Source: Aphidius gifuensis (lineage: Eukaryota > Arthropoda > Insecta > Hymenoptera > Braconidae). From it: a DNA stretch of 64,000 bases. The stretch lies in the NCBI RefSeq assembly GCF_014905175.1, contig NC_057792.1, positions 12,131,321-12,195,320 on the forward strand. Reading direction: 5' to 3'. Both the position numbers and the translations under genes were made by a program. The notes beneath the pieces are model-generated. The model was not told where the DNA came from and did no database searches. It was given only the letters and a program-made list of their open reading frames with translations. Position 1 is the stretch's first letter. Each line of letters opens with the position of its first letter. Of the stretch, positions 48,427 through 56,869 are shown piece by piece.

Positions 48427-49271
48427 TTGAATAAAAATAAATTAAATTCCCTAAATAATACAAAGTCTAACTTATCCGGATACGCGGAAATAAATTCAGT
48501 TAATAAGGTGTACACAATAAATAAAGTGAATAATGAACCATTGAGTTCAACGCATTTAGTTCGTCATCGTATTCCCACGACATACAAACTTCCAATCGAT
48601 AATAAAATTTATAGACCTTCTCATAATTCACGAAAAGAAGTTGAGAGACAAGTACAGAAGAGAATTTTGGAGAGCATAATAAAGCCTTCAGAAAGCCCTT
48701 ACAATTGTCCTGTTTGGATTGTCTCTAAAAAACCCGATTCCAGAGGCAATATGAGAATACCATAGAATGGTAATAGATTATCAACCATTATATGAAAAAA
48801 CGATTGCGCATGCGTTCCCGTTACCTAATAGGGGGGATCAAAATATTTCTCTGTATTTGACTTAGCATCGGGATACCATCAAAAAGAAATGGATCCTAAA
48901 GATGCGACAAGTCTGCTTTTTCAACTCCACGTAGTCACTGGGGGTTCACACGCATGCCCTTCGGCTTAGCTGACTCCCCTGCAACTTTCCAGCAGTTACT
49001 GAATTTAGTCTTTGTCGGTATGCAAGGTAGACGACATAGTCATTTTTGGAAAACCCTCGAAAAACATGACTCAAAAATCACTGAAATGATGGAAAGGCTT
49101 CGTAAAGCCAACCTAAGCTTGCAACCACACAAGTGCGAATTCCTCGAAACGGAAGTACATTATTTAGGTCACGTAATTGGTGAAAACGGGGTCAAACCCG
49201 ATCCAAAAAAATTGAAGCGGTTAAAAATTTCCCTCAGCTCAAAAACCAAAAGAATGTTCGTCAATTCTTAG
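48427..49271 (+). pseudogene. Gypsy reverse transcriptase segment
   Basis: Blocks are HRIPTTYKLPID, RQVQKRILESIIKPSESPYN and PVWIVSKKPDSRGN (to 48765). SVFDLASGYHQKEM follows in another frame (about 48855-48895), then MPFGLADSPATFQQLL from 48954, and HKCEFLETEVHYLGHVI. The DDIV catalytic motif is present in nucleotides near 49030 but out of frame with its neighbours, and a stop and deletion occur near 48765-48850. It cannot encode an active enzyme as it stands. Confidence 0.8.
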
Positions 49272-49441
49272 GGCTTAGTGGATACTACTGTAGATTCATT
49301 AAAAATTATTCAAAAATTGCAAAACCTCTTACAAAATTGTTACAAGATGGCGTACAGTTTGTGTGGAAGGAGGAGGAAGAGGAAGCATTTGTTACTCTAT
49401 GAAACCTCCTTTGTAACGCGCCAATTCTACAATATCCGGAT

Positions 49442-50391
49442 TTGAGTAAACCGTACAACATCACTATGGATGCTTCCGGATACGCAATAGGTGGCGTTTC
49501 GTCGCAAGGTGAAATTGGAAATGATAAATCAATAGCTTATTTTTCAAGAGCTCTTAGAAGATCCGAACTTAATTATAGCACATACGAAAAAGGAGGCAGA
49601 GCCATTTTGGACTCGGTGGTGAATTTTCGAACTGACGTGTATAATTCAGAATTTACAGTGGTAACTGATCACGAAGCCTTAAAATAGTTCAGTAACCCAG
49701 TTCATAATAATAATAGAATATGTAAATGGGGGCTAAAATTAACTCAATATAAATTTAACGTAGTATATAAACCAGGTAAACTAAATTTGATTGCAGACGC
49801 ACTGTCCAGGCACCCAGTAGAGGAACCTGAAGGCGGACGCGGAAATGATATGTTCGTTGTCACAAGAAACCAAAATAGAATGCGTTATGTTGAAACAAGG
49901 CTCCTTGAGGTTGTGACAACACCAAGTTATTCAGAAAAAGAGGGTAGACCGAAGAAGCTGAAAACTTTGGTAGCAAATAAACTTCCAATTTTATCAAAAA
50001 AACGAGGGAGACCCAAGAAAATGGATCATTTGGAAACAAATGATATTCCAATTTTATTGAAAAAAAGGGGTCATGCAGAGGTAAGATACAGAAAAAAAAG
50101 GAACAAATAGACAAAACGGTCGAGATTACAGGAAGTAAACATCCAGTTGATAACGAAATAGCAGTAGACTTGCCAAATCAAAAAAATAAAGACGACTCAG
50201 ACTCACAAGACTCAGAATCGAGTGAGGACGAGATCGAAACTACAATTGGACATGTTCCAAATAATATTATGATTTCTAGAGAACCTTTTCAAGTTCAAAA
50301 GAATCATAAAATGTACTTTGTATTAGGAAATGGCGAGCCGTGTGATTCAGGCGCCAAGGAGTTATGTCAAAAGCATTACTATGTATTCTGA
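49442..50391 (+). pseudogene. Gypsy RNase H and linker segment
   Basis: RNase H blocks are ITMDASGYAIGGVSSQGEIG, IAYFSRALRRSELNYSTYEK and VVTDHEALK. After a stop these continue with YKFNVVYKPGKLNLIADALS (about 49745-49803), the usual end of RNase H. A Lys/Arg/Pro-rich linker with three near-repeats of KKRGRPKK follows. Then comes an acidic segment and MYFVLGNGEPCDSGAKELC, which in gypsy elements precedes the integrase zinc finger. Confidence 0.75.
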
Positions 50392-50542
50392 AACACCCTG
50401 TTGAAGCAGGAAGAGCAAGTTGTAAAATGGTGGGTGAAACTTTATTTCCCTCCGATAATTACGATAATTAACTATATAAAAAAATCGTTAAATCACGTTC
50501 ACGAAATTATGTTAGAAAAAGAAATAAAGTCTGTTGTAATTT

Positions 50543-50642
50543 NNNNNNNNNNNNNNNNNNNNNNNNNNNNNNNNNNNNNNNNNNNNNNNNNNNNNNNNNN
50601 NNNNNNNNNNNNNNNNNNNNNNNNNNNNNNNNNNNNNNNNNN
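50543..50642. other. Assembly gap, 100 N
   Basis: Exactly 100 unspecified bases, the usual placeholder for a gap of unknown size. It separates the gypsy relic from the dispersed repeat at 50643, so the true distance and contiguity here are unknown. Confidence 0.99.
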
Positions 50643-51060
50643 GTAGTGTACCTACCAGAGTTCTAGACCAGAGGGAGGTCGAAAAAAGGTAGATCGGCGA
50701 GGGGACAGGGGACTGCAACTCGGTCGGTAAAACAGAGATGGTAAAGAAATTTGTCATTTGAATTCCCAGTTGTTGATAATGCAGAGATGGTAAAGAAATT
50801 TGTCATTTGATGGTGTGAAATCCTCAATTGTCATACGTCGGTAATACAGATTTGGAAAAATTTTGTCATTTTAACGTGCGATTTCTCATGTCTTATGCCC
50901 CATGTCTTAGATTTTATGTCCCATCATTTGATGGTGTAAATCCCAATTGTCATGTGTTGGTAATACAGACTTGACCGGAAAAATTAAATTTTGTTATTTT
51001 AACATGCGATTCATCGTGTCCCATGTTCTGGGGCATAGCTCAAGTCTCATGTCCTGTCTC
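50643..51060 (+). repeat. Dispersed repeat R-8583, second copy
   Basis: Near-identical to 8583-8730 at its start, then with three CAGAGATGGTAAAGAAATTTGTCATTTGA-like units and two CGGTAATACAGA units. It ends in ATGTCCCATGTTC phrases reminiscent of the 8821-9290 minisatellite. More such phrases (CATGTCCCATAC) lie just beyond the tRNA gene, so the tRNA appears to sit within the tail of this repeat. Confidence 0.6.
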
Positions 51061-51080
51061 ATTAAATAACAAAAAAACAT

Positions 51081-51184
51081 TCCTTCGAGCCGGGTTCGAA
51101 CCAACGACCAATGGATAACTTTTTAAATTGTTTATAACAATATGCAATTACAGTCCAGTGCTCTACCAACTGAGCTATCGAAGA
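51081..51184 (-). tRNA. tRNA-Tyr(GTA) with intron
   Basis: Minus strand. The acceptor stem TCTTCGA/TCGAAGG pairs fully (one G-T), followed by discriminator A. The D arm is GCTCAGTTGGTAGAGC, the anticodon GTA lies in GGACTGTAA, and the T arm is GTTGGTTCGAACCCGGC. An intron of about 30 nt follows the anticodon, as in eukaryotic tRNA-Tyr genes. A box (TAGCTCAGTTGG) and B box (GGTTCGAAC) are intact. The anticodon stem pairs four of five positions. It supplies tyrosine-specific tRNA to the cytosolic ribosome. Confidence 0.9.
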
Positions 51185-51258
51185 TTATTTGTAGGACTTC
51201 TCACGTTTCATGTCCCATACATAAATATTTTTAAAATACAATTTTGCAAAAAAAAATT

Positions 51259-51459
51259 GCTGACTCTCCATACGTGTTATTTTTTTCAAATCGACCTATG
51301 TATATATAAATACAATTTTGCAAAAAAATTAGCTGACTCTTGATACGTGGAATTTTCAAATATAAACTAATAAAATGCTGTCGTAGTATTTAATTGTTTA
51401 TGATAAAAAATAAATATTAATTAATATGCACGTGAGAATTTGCTGACTCTAAATACGTG
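51259..51459 (+). promoter_or_regulatory. Triple 18 bp motif GCTGACTCTnnATACGTG
   Basis: The motif occurs at 51259-51276, 51332-51349 and 51442-51459, always on the plus strand, with the two middle bases varying (CC, TG, AA). Two copies are also preceded by ACAATTTTGCAAAAAAA. They lie 160-360 bp upstream of the first element gene and could be a promoter module, a replication/terminal protein site, or subterminal repeats. Confidence 0.5.
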
Positions 51460-51620
51460 TCATTTGAATAGGTACTCCTTCTACTATTCTATTGTATTTA
51501 TCCCTAAACGAGAAGTTTTTCTGAAATTTTATCATTCGAATATCAAGACTGTAAGGAAAGGTAAGAAAGCAATTTAATAATATACATTGATAATTAGTAT
51601 TATATTTTATACATATTTAT

Positions 51621-52378
51621 TTGCTTGAAATTAAAATGTTTGTAGAAAAACAGCATTCAATAGAAATGGAACAACAATTAAATAATGTTGCTAAAATGGA
51701 GAGCAAATTGGATGTCAAAAAAATGTCTGAGTTGGAGGTTAATAAAGAGTACAAAGTAACAGCTCTACAGAAGATTCATAATGAATACAATGGAGTTATG
51801 GCTACATTAAATGATGAATTTAATGTCTTTCTACCCAGCAGAATCGCCAAGTTTATGAAAAATAATGATTATTTTACAAAAATCGAGAAAGCAGCGATCG
51901 ATGGATGCTTGGATCTTCTTTTTTTGGGAGGAAAATACAACAAATGTGAGTTCATTTTCTCATAAAACGAAAAAAATTAGAAAAAGTTTGTGAGCTCTTC
52001 TTCAAATGTAATTATTATTATCTAGACAAAAAAAATGATTATAATATAAAACTGATAAACACCAAGACTAAGCGACTTTCAAAAAATTGTAAATTATTGA
52101 AAGATTTGACAAAAGATGTTTACTATGCTGTGACAAAAATTCAAAGTTACTGTGGAAAAAAGTCTGGTGCAAGACTATCAGTCGAAATAAATAATAAATA
52201 TACTGTTTTCTTACCTAAAAATAATGCTGAATATTATTTTTATAATAAAAAAAAGTTCCTTGAATTAGAGGATGGTATTAAAAGAAGAGTTTTAACATTA
52301 CAATGTATTGGAGAAAATAATCAAGTTGTATTATTAGAAAATTGGCCTAAGCCTATACACACAATATTCAATAAATAA
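51621..52378 (+). CDS. Two-repeat small protein of the Polinton, probably spliced
   Basis: Two adjoining open stretches, 51621-51965 (114 aa) and from about 52026 to 52378, carry related sequence. The first has KEYKVTALQKIHNEYNG and FNVFLPSRIAKF. The second has VYYAVTKIQSYCGKKSGARL and YTVFLPKNN. A donor after 51945 (AAAT/GTGAGT) and an acceptor ending at 52025 (TTATTATCTAG) would join them in phase across an 80 nt intron, removing the first stop. Proteins with this Y-V-x-I..YG..VFLP pattern recur in insect Mavericks. A nucleic-acid-binding OB-like fold is my guess only. The first ATG of the element copy may be 51621 (TTG by the printed sequence) or the ATG at 51636, which starts MFVEKQ. Confidence 0.6.
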
Positions 52379-52414
52379 ATTACATTTGAAAATTTATTTT
52401 GTTATAATTTTTTA

Positions 52415-53434
52415 TTAAAAAATTCTTATACCTATATACATTGTAAATATAATTATTGATAATTCTGATTCATTTTCCCATGTATCATGTTCAGAATCAT
52501 AACCTAACCATCTTACAAGTACTTTATTTTTACGTTTTTCTAAAATTTTTTCAACAAGATATATATCTGGATAGCGTACTGGACTCAGTTCTTCTTGATA
52601 AAAACATCCTTCAACATTGTTATCTTGATAGTCAGCAAGCTTGTAAGTTATCGGTATTGTATTCAATACTTTTGTGATTGTAAAAACTTCAGTTGTCCAA
52701 TTGGGAGTGTAGCCTTTTTCGAAAATTTTTTTATATTTACTTATTCGCACTTTATCACCAATTTTAAATTTTCTTTTCAACTTTGATGTGACACAAAACA
52801 TTGGATTTTGATTATGATATATTTCCCTCAATATATCCTTTTCATTGTTTTTAGTTACATTTTTTGGTTTCATTTTTATAGTTCTGTGCTTTGTATTATT
52901 ATAATTTCTAATCAATTCAGGAAGTATAGTCAACCATTTATAACTGCCTTGGAATGTAAATCTTTCCCACATTTGATTTTTCAGGGTTCTATTAAACCTT
53001 TCGACTATACTTGCTTTTAAAGTACTATATGTTGAGTACATATTTATATTATATTTTTTCATGAGATTCTTAAATTCACTGTTGTAAAATTCTTTGCCTT
53101 GATCGACATGTAAATGTTTTTTTGGATATCGACCTTTCAGGAAAACAGATTTTATCGCTGCAGTAACATCTTTTGCACTTTTTGTCTTGAGTGGTACAGC
53201 AAATGCATATTTGGAAAAATTATCAATTATTGTAAGTATAAACTTGTAATTTTCATTTACGGAAGCATATGCACTCATGTCGACAAGATCACATTGCCAT
53301 GTTTCATCGAGAGCTCTAATGTCAACATGTCTACGTTGATAATATCTGCGAGCAGGCTTGTGTAGCTCATGTGCCACAACGCTTCTCAAATAGTTATTGT
53401 CTTCTTTTTTATTATTTTTTTTTGTTTTATTCAT
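52415..53434 (-). CDS. INT: Retroviral-type integrase with C-terminal chromodomain
   Basis: 339 aa, ATG start (MNKTKKNNKK). It inserts the element's linear DNA into host chromosomes. The catalytic triad is visible as D49 (WQCDLVDM), D111 (HVDQGKEF) and E145 (IVERFNRT), with 61 and 33 residues between, as in Maverick integrases. The N-terminal HHCC zinc region is reduced or missing. After an SH3-like basic region (KIGDKVRISKYK near 222-233), residues about 291-325 form a chromodomain (YLVEKILEKR, VRWLGYDSEHDTWE) with the Y/W/W cage positions present. It is convergent with the 51621 gene, only 36 bp apart, and lies directly downstream of the GPPG protein gene on the same strand. The frame is fully open. 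Confidence 0.93.
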   Translation of the reverse strand: MNKTKKNNKKEDNNYLRSVVAHELHKPARRYYQRRHVDIRALDETWQCDLVDMSAYASVNENYKFILTIIDNFSKYAFAVPLKTKSAKDVTAAIKSVFLKGRYPKKHLHVDQGKEFYNSEFKNLMKKYNINMYSTYSTLKASIVERFNRTLKNQMWERFTFQGSYKWLTILPELIRNYNNTKHRTIKMKPKNVTKNNEKDILREIYHNQNPMFCVTSKLKRKFKIGDKVRISKYKKIFEKGYTPNWTTEVFTITKVLNTIPITYKLADYQDNNVEGCFYQEELSPVRYPDIYLVEKILEKRKNKVLVRWLGYDSEHDTWENESELSIIIFTMYIGIRIF

Positions 53435-53436
53435 TT

Positions 53437-53868
53437 TTATTTTTGATTTTCTAAACGTACTCCCAAATTTTCTGTCAAATAGTGAGATATACTTGCAACT
53501 TCTGTACTCAGCTCATCTAATGTATGACGTGATTTTTCAACACTTTTTTGCAATGTGTCCACTTTGATTGTCAGTTTACTAATGACTTCAGTGATATATT
53601 TTTGACTATCTTCTTGCATTATTCTAAGTAGATCATTAGTTTCATTTTTAATCAGAATCAGTGCTACTTTTTTTGAGACAGCATCATTCATGTCTTGAGC
53701 ATCGGCAATGTGACATAATTTTTTTTCTGCAATGTCATAATTTCCGTCTTCTGTAAATTTGAAACCTTCTCCAGGTGGTCCTCTTATTGTATCGCCATCA
53801 CTTTTTCCTCCGATAGAATATTTTCGTTTATTTGATAATTGACGTCCAAATATATCAACACTAGACAT
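53437..53868 (-). CDS. Fibre-like GPPG / coiled-coil protein
   Basis: 143 aa, ATG start. It has a short basic N-terminus, then GGKSDGDTIRGPPGEGFKFTEDGNYDIAEKKL broken here by the domain limit at about residue 50. A KKLCHIADAQDMNDAVSKK segment follows, then a heptad-like helix to the C-terminus (KLTIKVDTLQKSVEKSRHTL). The G-F-x-x-T-x-D-G-x-Y-D-I...L.x-x-A-D....D-A-V-x-K pattern is like segments of trimeric tail or fibre stalks. By analogy this could be a vertex fibre, but no adhesion domain is visible and its role is unproven. Its stop lies 2 bp before the integrase start, suggesting joint transcription. Confidence 0.6.
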   Translation of the reverse strand: MSSVDIFGRQLSNKRKYSIGGKSDGDTIRGPPGEGFKFTEDGNYDIAEKKLCHIADAQDMNDAVSKKVALILIKNETNDLLRIMQEDSQKYITEVISKLTIKVDTLQKSVEKSRHTLDELSTEVASISHYLTENLGVRLENQK

Positions 53869-53926
53869 TATTCCACTCCAATGTCCTTTTAATGACTGTA
53901 CATTAAAGACTGAATGAACATATATA

Positions 53927-54424
53927 TTAACAAATAATACCAGCTTCTCTTAATTCTTCAATAATTGAAAGAATTTCATTAGCGTGACTATTATTGCCAG
54001 CTTTTTCTGAAGCTACAAGTAATTGAAGACGATTGACAAGCTCATTGGGATCATCCCAATATATATAATTTGTATTATTTATTTTCTTATTTTTTTGTAG
54101 TGTTTTGTATTTTGGTAATACAAGTGCTGAACCTTTTTTGCTCTCTACTTTTTGTTTTCTTAAAGACTTGACAAACAGTGATACATAATTTTTATATTTT
54201 TGTGTCCTGTTTGTCAGAAATGCACCATCAGGTTTGAAATTTTTACGATGCGCATTTGTTAATTTTATAATTTCCATTAAAAATTCTCGATCAACTTTCC
54301 GAATAATAGATGCATTAGGTGATTGTTGAAATAATAACTCCAAGAGACCTTGAGTAGCCGGATAAATTTTATCTTTCACATAAATATGATGATTTTTTAT
54401 TTCAATCATTGAATTACCAAACAA
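53927..54424 (-). CDS. DUF8207-type Polinton protein, C-terminal part
   Basis: 165 aa open stretch. Motifs are FGNSMIEI near the start, QGLLELLFQ, a basic middle (LRKQKVESKKG), and IYWDDPNELVNRLQLLVASEKAG with EILSIIEELREAGIIC at the end. The last block is the conserved signature of a domain that recurs in insect Maverick proteins (DUF8207). No biochemical role is known to me. No natural ATG stands at the start of this stretch (the frame opens at TTG), and the frame continues upstream past 54424. It therefore reads as the second half of the gene starting at 54948, separated by a single-base frame break near 54430-54475 in a T-rich run. Confidence 0.7.
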   Translation of the reverse strand: MFGNSMIEIKNHHIYVKDKIYPATQGLLELLFQQSPNASIIRKVDREFLMEIIKLTNAHRKNFKPDGAFLTNRTQKYKNYVSLFVKSLRKQKVESKKGSALVLPKYKTLQKNKKINNTNYIYWDDPNELVNRLQLLVASEKAGNNSHANEILSIIEELREAGIIC

Positions 54425-54438
54425 TAATTTATTGTTTT

Positions 54439-54948
54439 TTAATTTTGAATGGTGTACATTGTATTTTGAGCCTTGTCATGAGAATTTATTGATTTTTGCC
54501 TTTCAAGGTGCTTCTTCATCATCCAAATTTTTTTTTTTTTCTCCGTTATATCTTCGTCTGTGTCATCATCATCAGCATCACTAACATTATTCTTATGAAA
54601 AGTTAACGGATCAATATCAATTTTTTCGTCATTATTTGTCAATATTGATTTTTCGTCTTCTCCTTCTGTCTCGTATTCTTCTTCTTCTGTCGTGTATTCT
54701 TCTTCTTTTCTTTGAGCATTATTTTTTTCTGCTTGATTTTTACTGGAACTTGGTGCTGGTTTTTGTTTTGATACATCTGCTAGCATTTTTTTTAAAGGCT
54801 CAGTTATAGGTCCTAACACCTCACTTGTTATTCTTTCATTTTCAACTCGACCATATTTAATTAATTTATGTTTACGTCTTATAGAGTCACTTGCTTTTTC
54901 AATTTCATGCAATAATGATTTTTCAGCATGTAAGTTTGTATGCTTCAT
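54439..54948 (-). CDS. DUF8207-type Polinton protein, N-terminal part
   Basis: Start taken at the ATG reading MKHTNLHAEK (54948); the frame itself opens further upstream at a GTG. It has a charged helical N-terminus (KSLLHEIEKASDSIRRKHKL), then EVLGPITEPLKKMLAD, then a long acidic disordered stretch (EEEYTTEEEEYETEGEDE, DADDDDTDED). It ends prematurely at YTIQN. In related elements this region continues straight into the FGNS..IEI block, which here lies in the next frame. One indel therefore breaks the gene, or it is a base-calling error. The ATG is about 110 bp from the end of the ATPase gene on the same strand. Confidence 0.65.
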   Translation of the reverse strand: MKHTNLHAEKSLLHEIEKASDSIRRKHKLIKYGRVENERITSEVLGPITEPLKKMLADVSKQKPAPSSSKNQAEKNNAQRKEEEYTTEEEEYETEGEDEKSILTNNDEKIDIDPLTFHKNNVSDADDDDTDEDITEKKKKIWMMKKHLERQKSINSHDKAQNTMYTIQN

Positions 54949-55058
54949 GATAGATAATGATGCTGTTGACAGTTCACAGTACACAATCCTACTGTCTTTT
55001 ATTTTGGAATTTTTACTATATATCGTATAATATTACTCTAAATTATCTGATATTTTTT

Positions 55059-55826
55059 TTAGATAGTAGATGTACCAGTGGTGGTAGCAGAGGGAGAAAC
55101 TGTATTTTCAGCAGAATCGTTTGTAATGTTTATATAACAATCAAAACCTCTCCTGTATCGGCCATTATTAATGTCACTATCTTTGTCAATCACAAGGAAT
55201 CCATATTTATCTTTATTCCAACATGTCGAGCATATATTGCGGAATTTTACAAATTCCATGTCAGTATTTACATGATCATTGTATATATGCTTTAAATTTC
55301 TTTCATCTTGACGAAAAAGTACAAAAAAATTGGCATTATCTCTCACCAAATGTTTGGGTATGTGAGCATAGGTCTGAGATAAATAAAAACTATCAACTGC
55401 TTGATGTCTACCCATGCAGAAAAATGCTCGAACATTATCTTGTTTTTCTGTAGATATATCATCGAAAATCATCAGTGAATTTGGTCTAGCCTCTTCAGGT
55501 TGAATAACTTTCTCATGTTCATTGAATGGAAAATAACCAATTTCTTCAACATTATTAATAATTTTTTCGAGAAATTTGTACTTTGGCTGATTAAGCGATT
55601 TGGAATACACATAAACATTCTCAAATCTTAATCCATTTGGGTGAATTATTATTGCAAAAAGAGCGTTTGTTTTGCCAGAATTTGAAGGTCCACAAAATAC
55701 ACCTCTCACACTATTCGGTAATAAACTTCCATGTCTTTTTTCAGATGGTTTTTTGGGAGCAGTTTTTTGCACAATTTGATCAAAATTGATGACTGGCAAC
55801 TTTAATGGTTGTTCTTGAAATTCCAT
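55059..55826 (-). CDS. ATP: FtsK/HerA-like genome-packaging ATPase
   Basis: 255 aa from the ATG reading MEFQEQPLKLP (the frame opens 24 nt earlier at a TTG). It is the A32-like motor that pumps the genome into the capsid. Walker A GPSNSGKT lies at about residues 46-53 and Walker B SLMIFDDI at about 117-124. A downstream FYLSQTYAHIPKHLVRDNANF segment with its Gln fits the sensor region of this family. The C-terminus is Ser/Thr-rich. The frame is intact. It is divergent from the PLA2-protein gene, and the two starts are about 105 bp apart, leaving a short shared promoter region. Confidence 0.92.
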   Translation of the reverse strand: MEFQEQPLKLPVINFDQIVQKTAPKKPSEKRHGSLLPNSVRGVFCGPSNSGKTNALFAIIIHPNGLRFENVYVYSKSLNQPKYKFLEKIINNVEEIGYFPFNEHEKVIQPEEARPNSLMIFDDISTEKQDNVRAFFCMGRHQAVDSFYLSQTYAHIPKHLVRDNANFFVLFRQDERNLKHIYNDHVNTDMEFVKFRNICSTCWNKDKYGFLVIDKDSDINNGRYRRGFDCYINITNDSAENTVSPSATTTGTSTI

Positions 55827-55930
55827 GTTTCTTTTTTTACAACTGAACAAGCTGCTAGCTTAATCTGTACTAACGTGAAAACATATAAATACTCGGGATT
55901 TTATTGAATGCAGTTAGTTCTTCAAAGACA

Positions 55931-56869
55931 ATGATTGAGCATCAACGTGCAAAAAAAAAAAAAATAAAAAAAAAAGATAAAAAAAAAAAAGGAAGGGGTC
56001 TGTTGAACAGTATCATCAATAGCCTGCCATTTGCATTACACGTTCCACAGTATAATTATTGTAGTCCGGGTACAAAGCTCGATAAAAGATTAGCTCGTGG
56101 TGATCGCGGTGTTAATCCGTTGGATGAACATTGTCGTGAGCATGATATAAGCTACTCAAAAAATCCTGACAATCTCGAAGAACGACATAAAGCTGATAAA
56201 ATACTTGCCGATAAAGCTTGGCAACGTGTATTTGCCAAAGATTCGTCACTTGGTGAAAGAGCCGTAGCTTGGGGTGTGACAACTGCAATGAATTTGAAAA
56301 CGAAACTTGGTATGGGTTTAAATAGAAGCAAAAAGAATAAAAAAATTCATCATAAAATCAAGAAAATACAAACAACTGAAAAGAATGATAAAAAAGTTAA
56401 AATCATCCCAAAACAAAAATATAAAAAGTATTTAACAAGTCTCAACAGGATTATAGATATATCAAAACAATCTATAAAGCCTGGAATCACTGATCCAATA
56501 AAGACGGTTCTGAAAAGTGCACGTGTTGCTGTCAAAAAAGTTGGTGGAAAAAAAAAAATTCGTTTACCACGTATTTTACCTCTTCCATTAAATAAAGAAA
56601 ATAACAGTGATGGTAGTATACTACCATTTTTAATACCACTATTTGCTGGATTAAGTGCATCTGGTGCTATGACGGGTGGTGCAGCAACAATTTCAAAGAC
56701 AATAAATGTTGTACATGCAGCAAAAAAATTACTACGAGAAAATCAACGTCATAATAAGAAAATGGAATCAATTGTATTGGGCAAAGGATTATTTTTATCT
56801 CCTTACAAAAGAGGACTAGGTCTCTTTTTAAAGCCTGCAAAAAAAGTAAATAAGAAAAAAAACTTGTAA
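55931..56869 (+). CDS. Minor virion protein with phospholipase A2-type domain
   Basis: 312 aa from the ATG reading MIEHQRAK; the upstream part of the frame opens at TTG. It has a Lys-run N-terminus, then a parvovirus-like PLA2 domain with calcium loop YCSPGT (about 43-48), LARGDRGVNPLDEHC and the catalytic pair in REHDISY (H71, D72). In most relatives the loop reads YCGPG, so Ser replaces the first Gly here. A basic linker follows, then a hydrophobic Gly/Ala segment (LIPLFAGLSASGAMTGGAA, about 241-259). A tail has GLFLSPYKRGLGLFLKP, recalling membrane-active adenovirus pVI/pX-type proteins. Expected role is penetration of the endosomal membrane, inferred from family. It is the first of a plus-strand series; its stop overlaps the protease start (TAATG). 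Confidence 0.8.
   Translation: MIEHQRAKKKKIKKKDKKKKGRGLLNSIINSLPFALHVPQYNYCSPGTKLDKRLARGDRGVNPLDEHCREHDISYSKNPDNLEERHKADKILADKAWQRVFAKDSSLGERAVAWGVTTAMNLKTKLGMGLNRSKKNKKIHHKIKKIQTTEKNDKKVKIIPKQKYKKYLTSLNRIIDISKQSIKPGITDPIKTVLKSARVAVKKVGGKKKIRLPRILPLPLNKENNSDGSILPFLIPLFAGLSASGAMTGGAATISKTINVVHAAKKLLRENQRHNKKMESIVLGKGLFLSPYKRGLGLFLKPAKKVNKKKNL

Larger units (their letters stand above)
47456..50542 (+). mobile_element. Decayed Ty3/gypsy retrotransposon, cut by the assembly gap
   Basis: Plus-strand protease, reverse transcriptase and RNase H segments follow in gypsy order, with frameshifts and stops. The sequence ends in a linker region at the N gap. Integrase and the 3' LTR are not seen. Gag is absent or unrecognised upstream. 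Confidence 0.8.

Noticed and set aside
51081..51343. 71-codon open frame starting at 51128
   Set aside because: It overlaps the tRNA-Tyr gene on the other strand and the motif-rich Polinton left region; no domain.
52456..53365. Four plus-strand open frames opposite the integrase
   Set aside because: Antisense shadows of the integrase gene without domains of their own.
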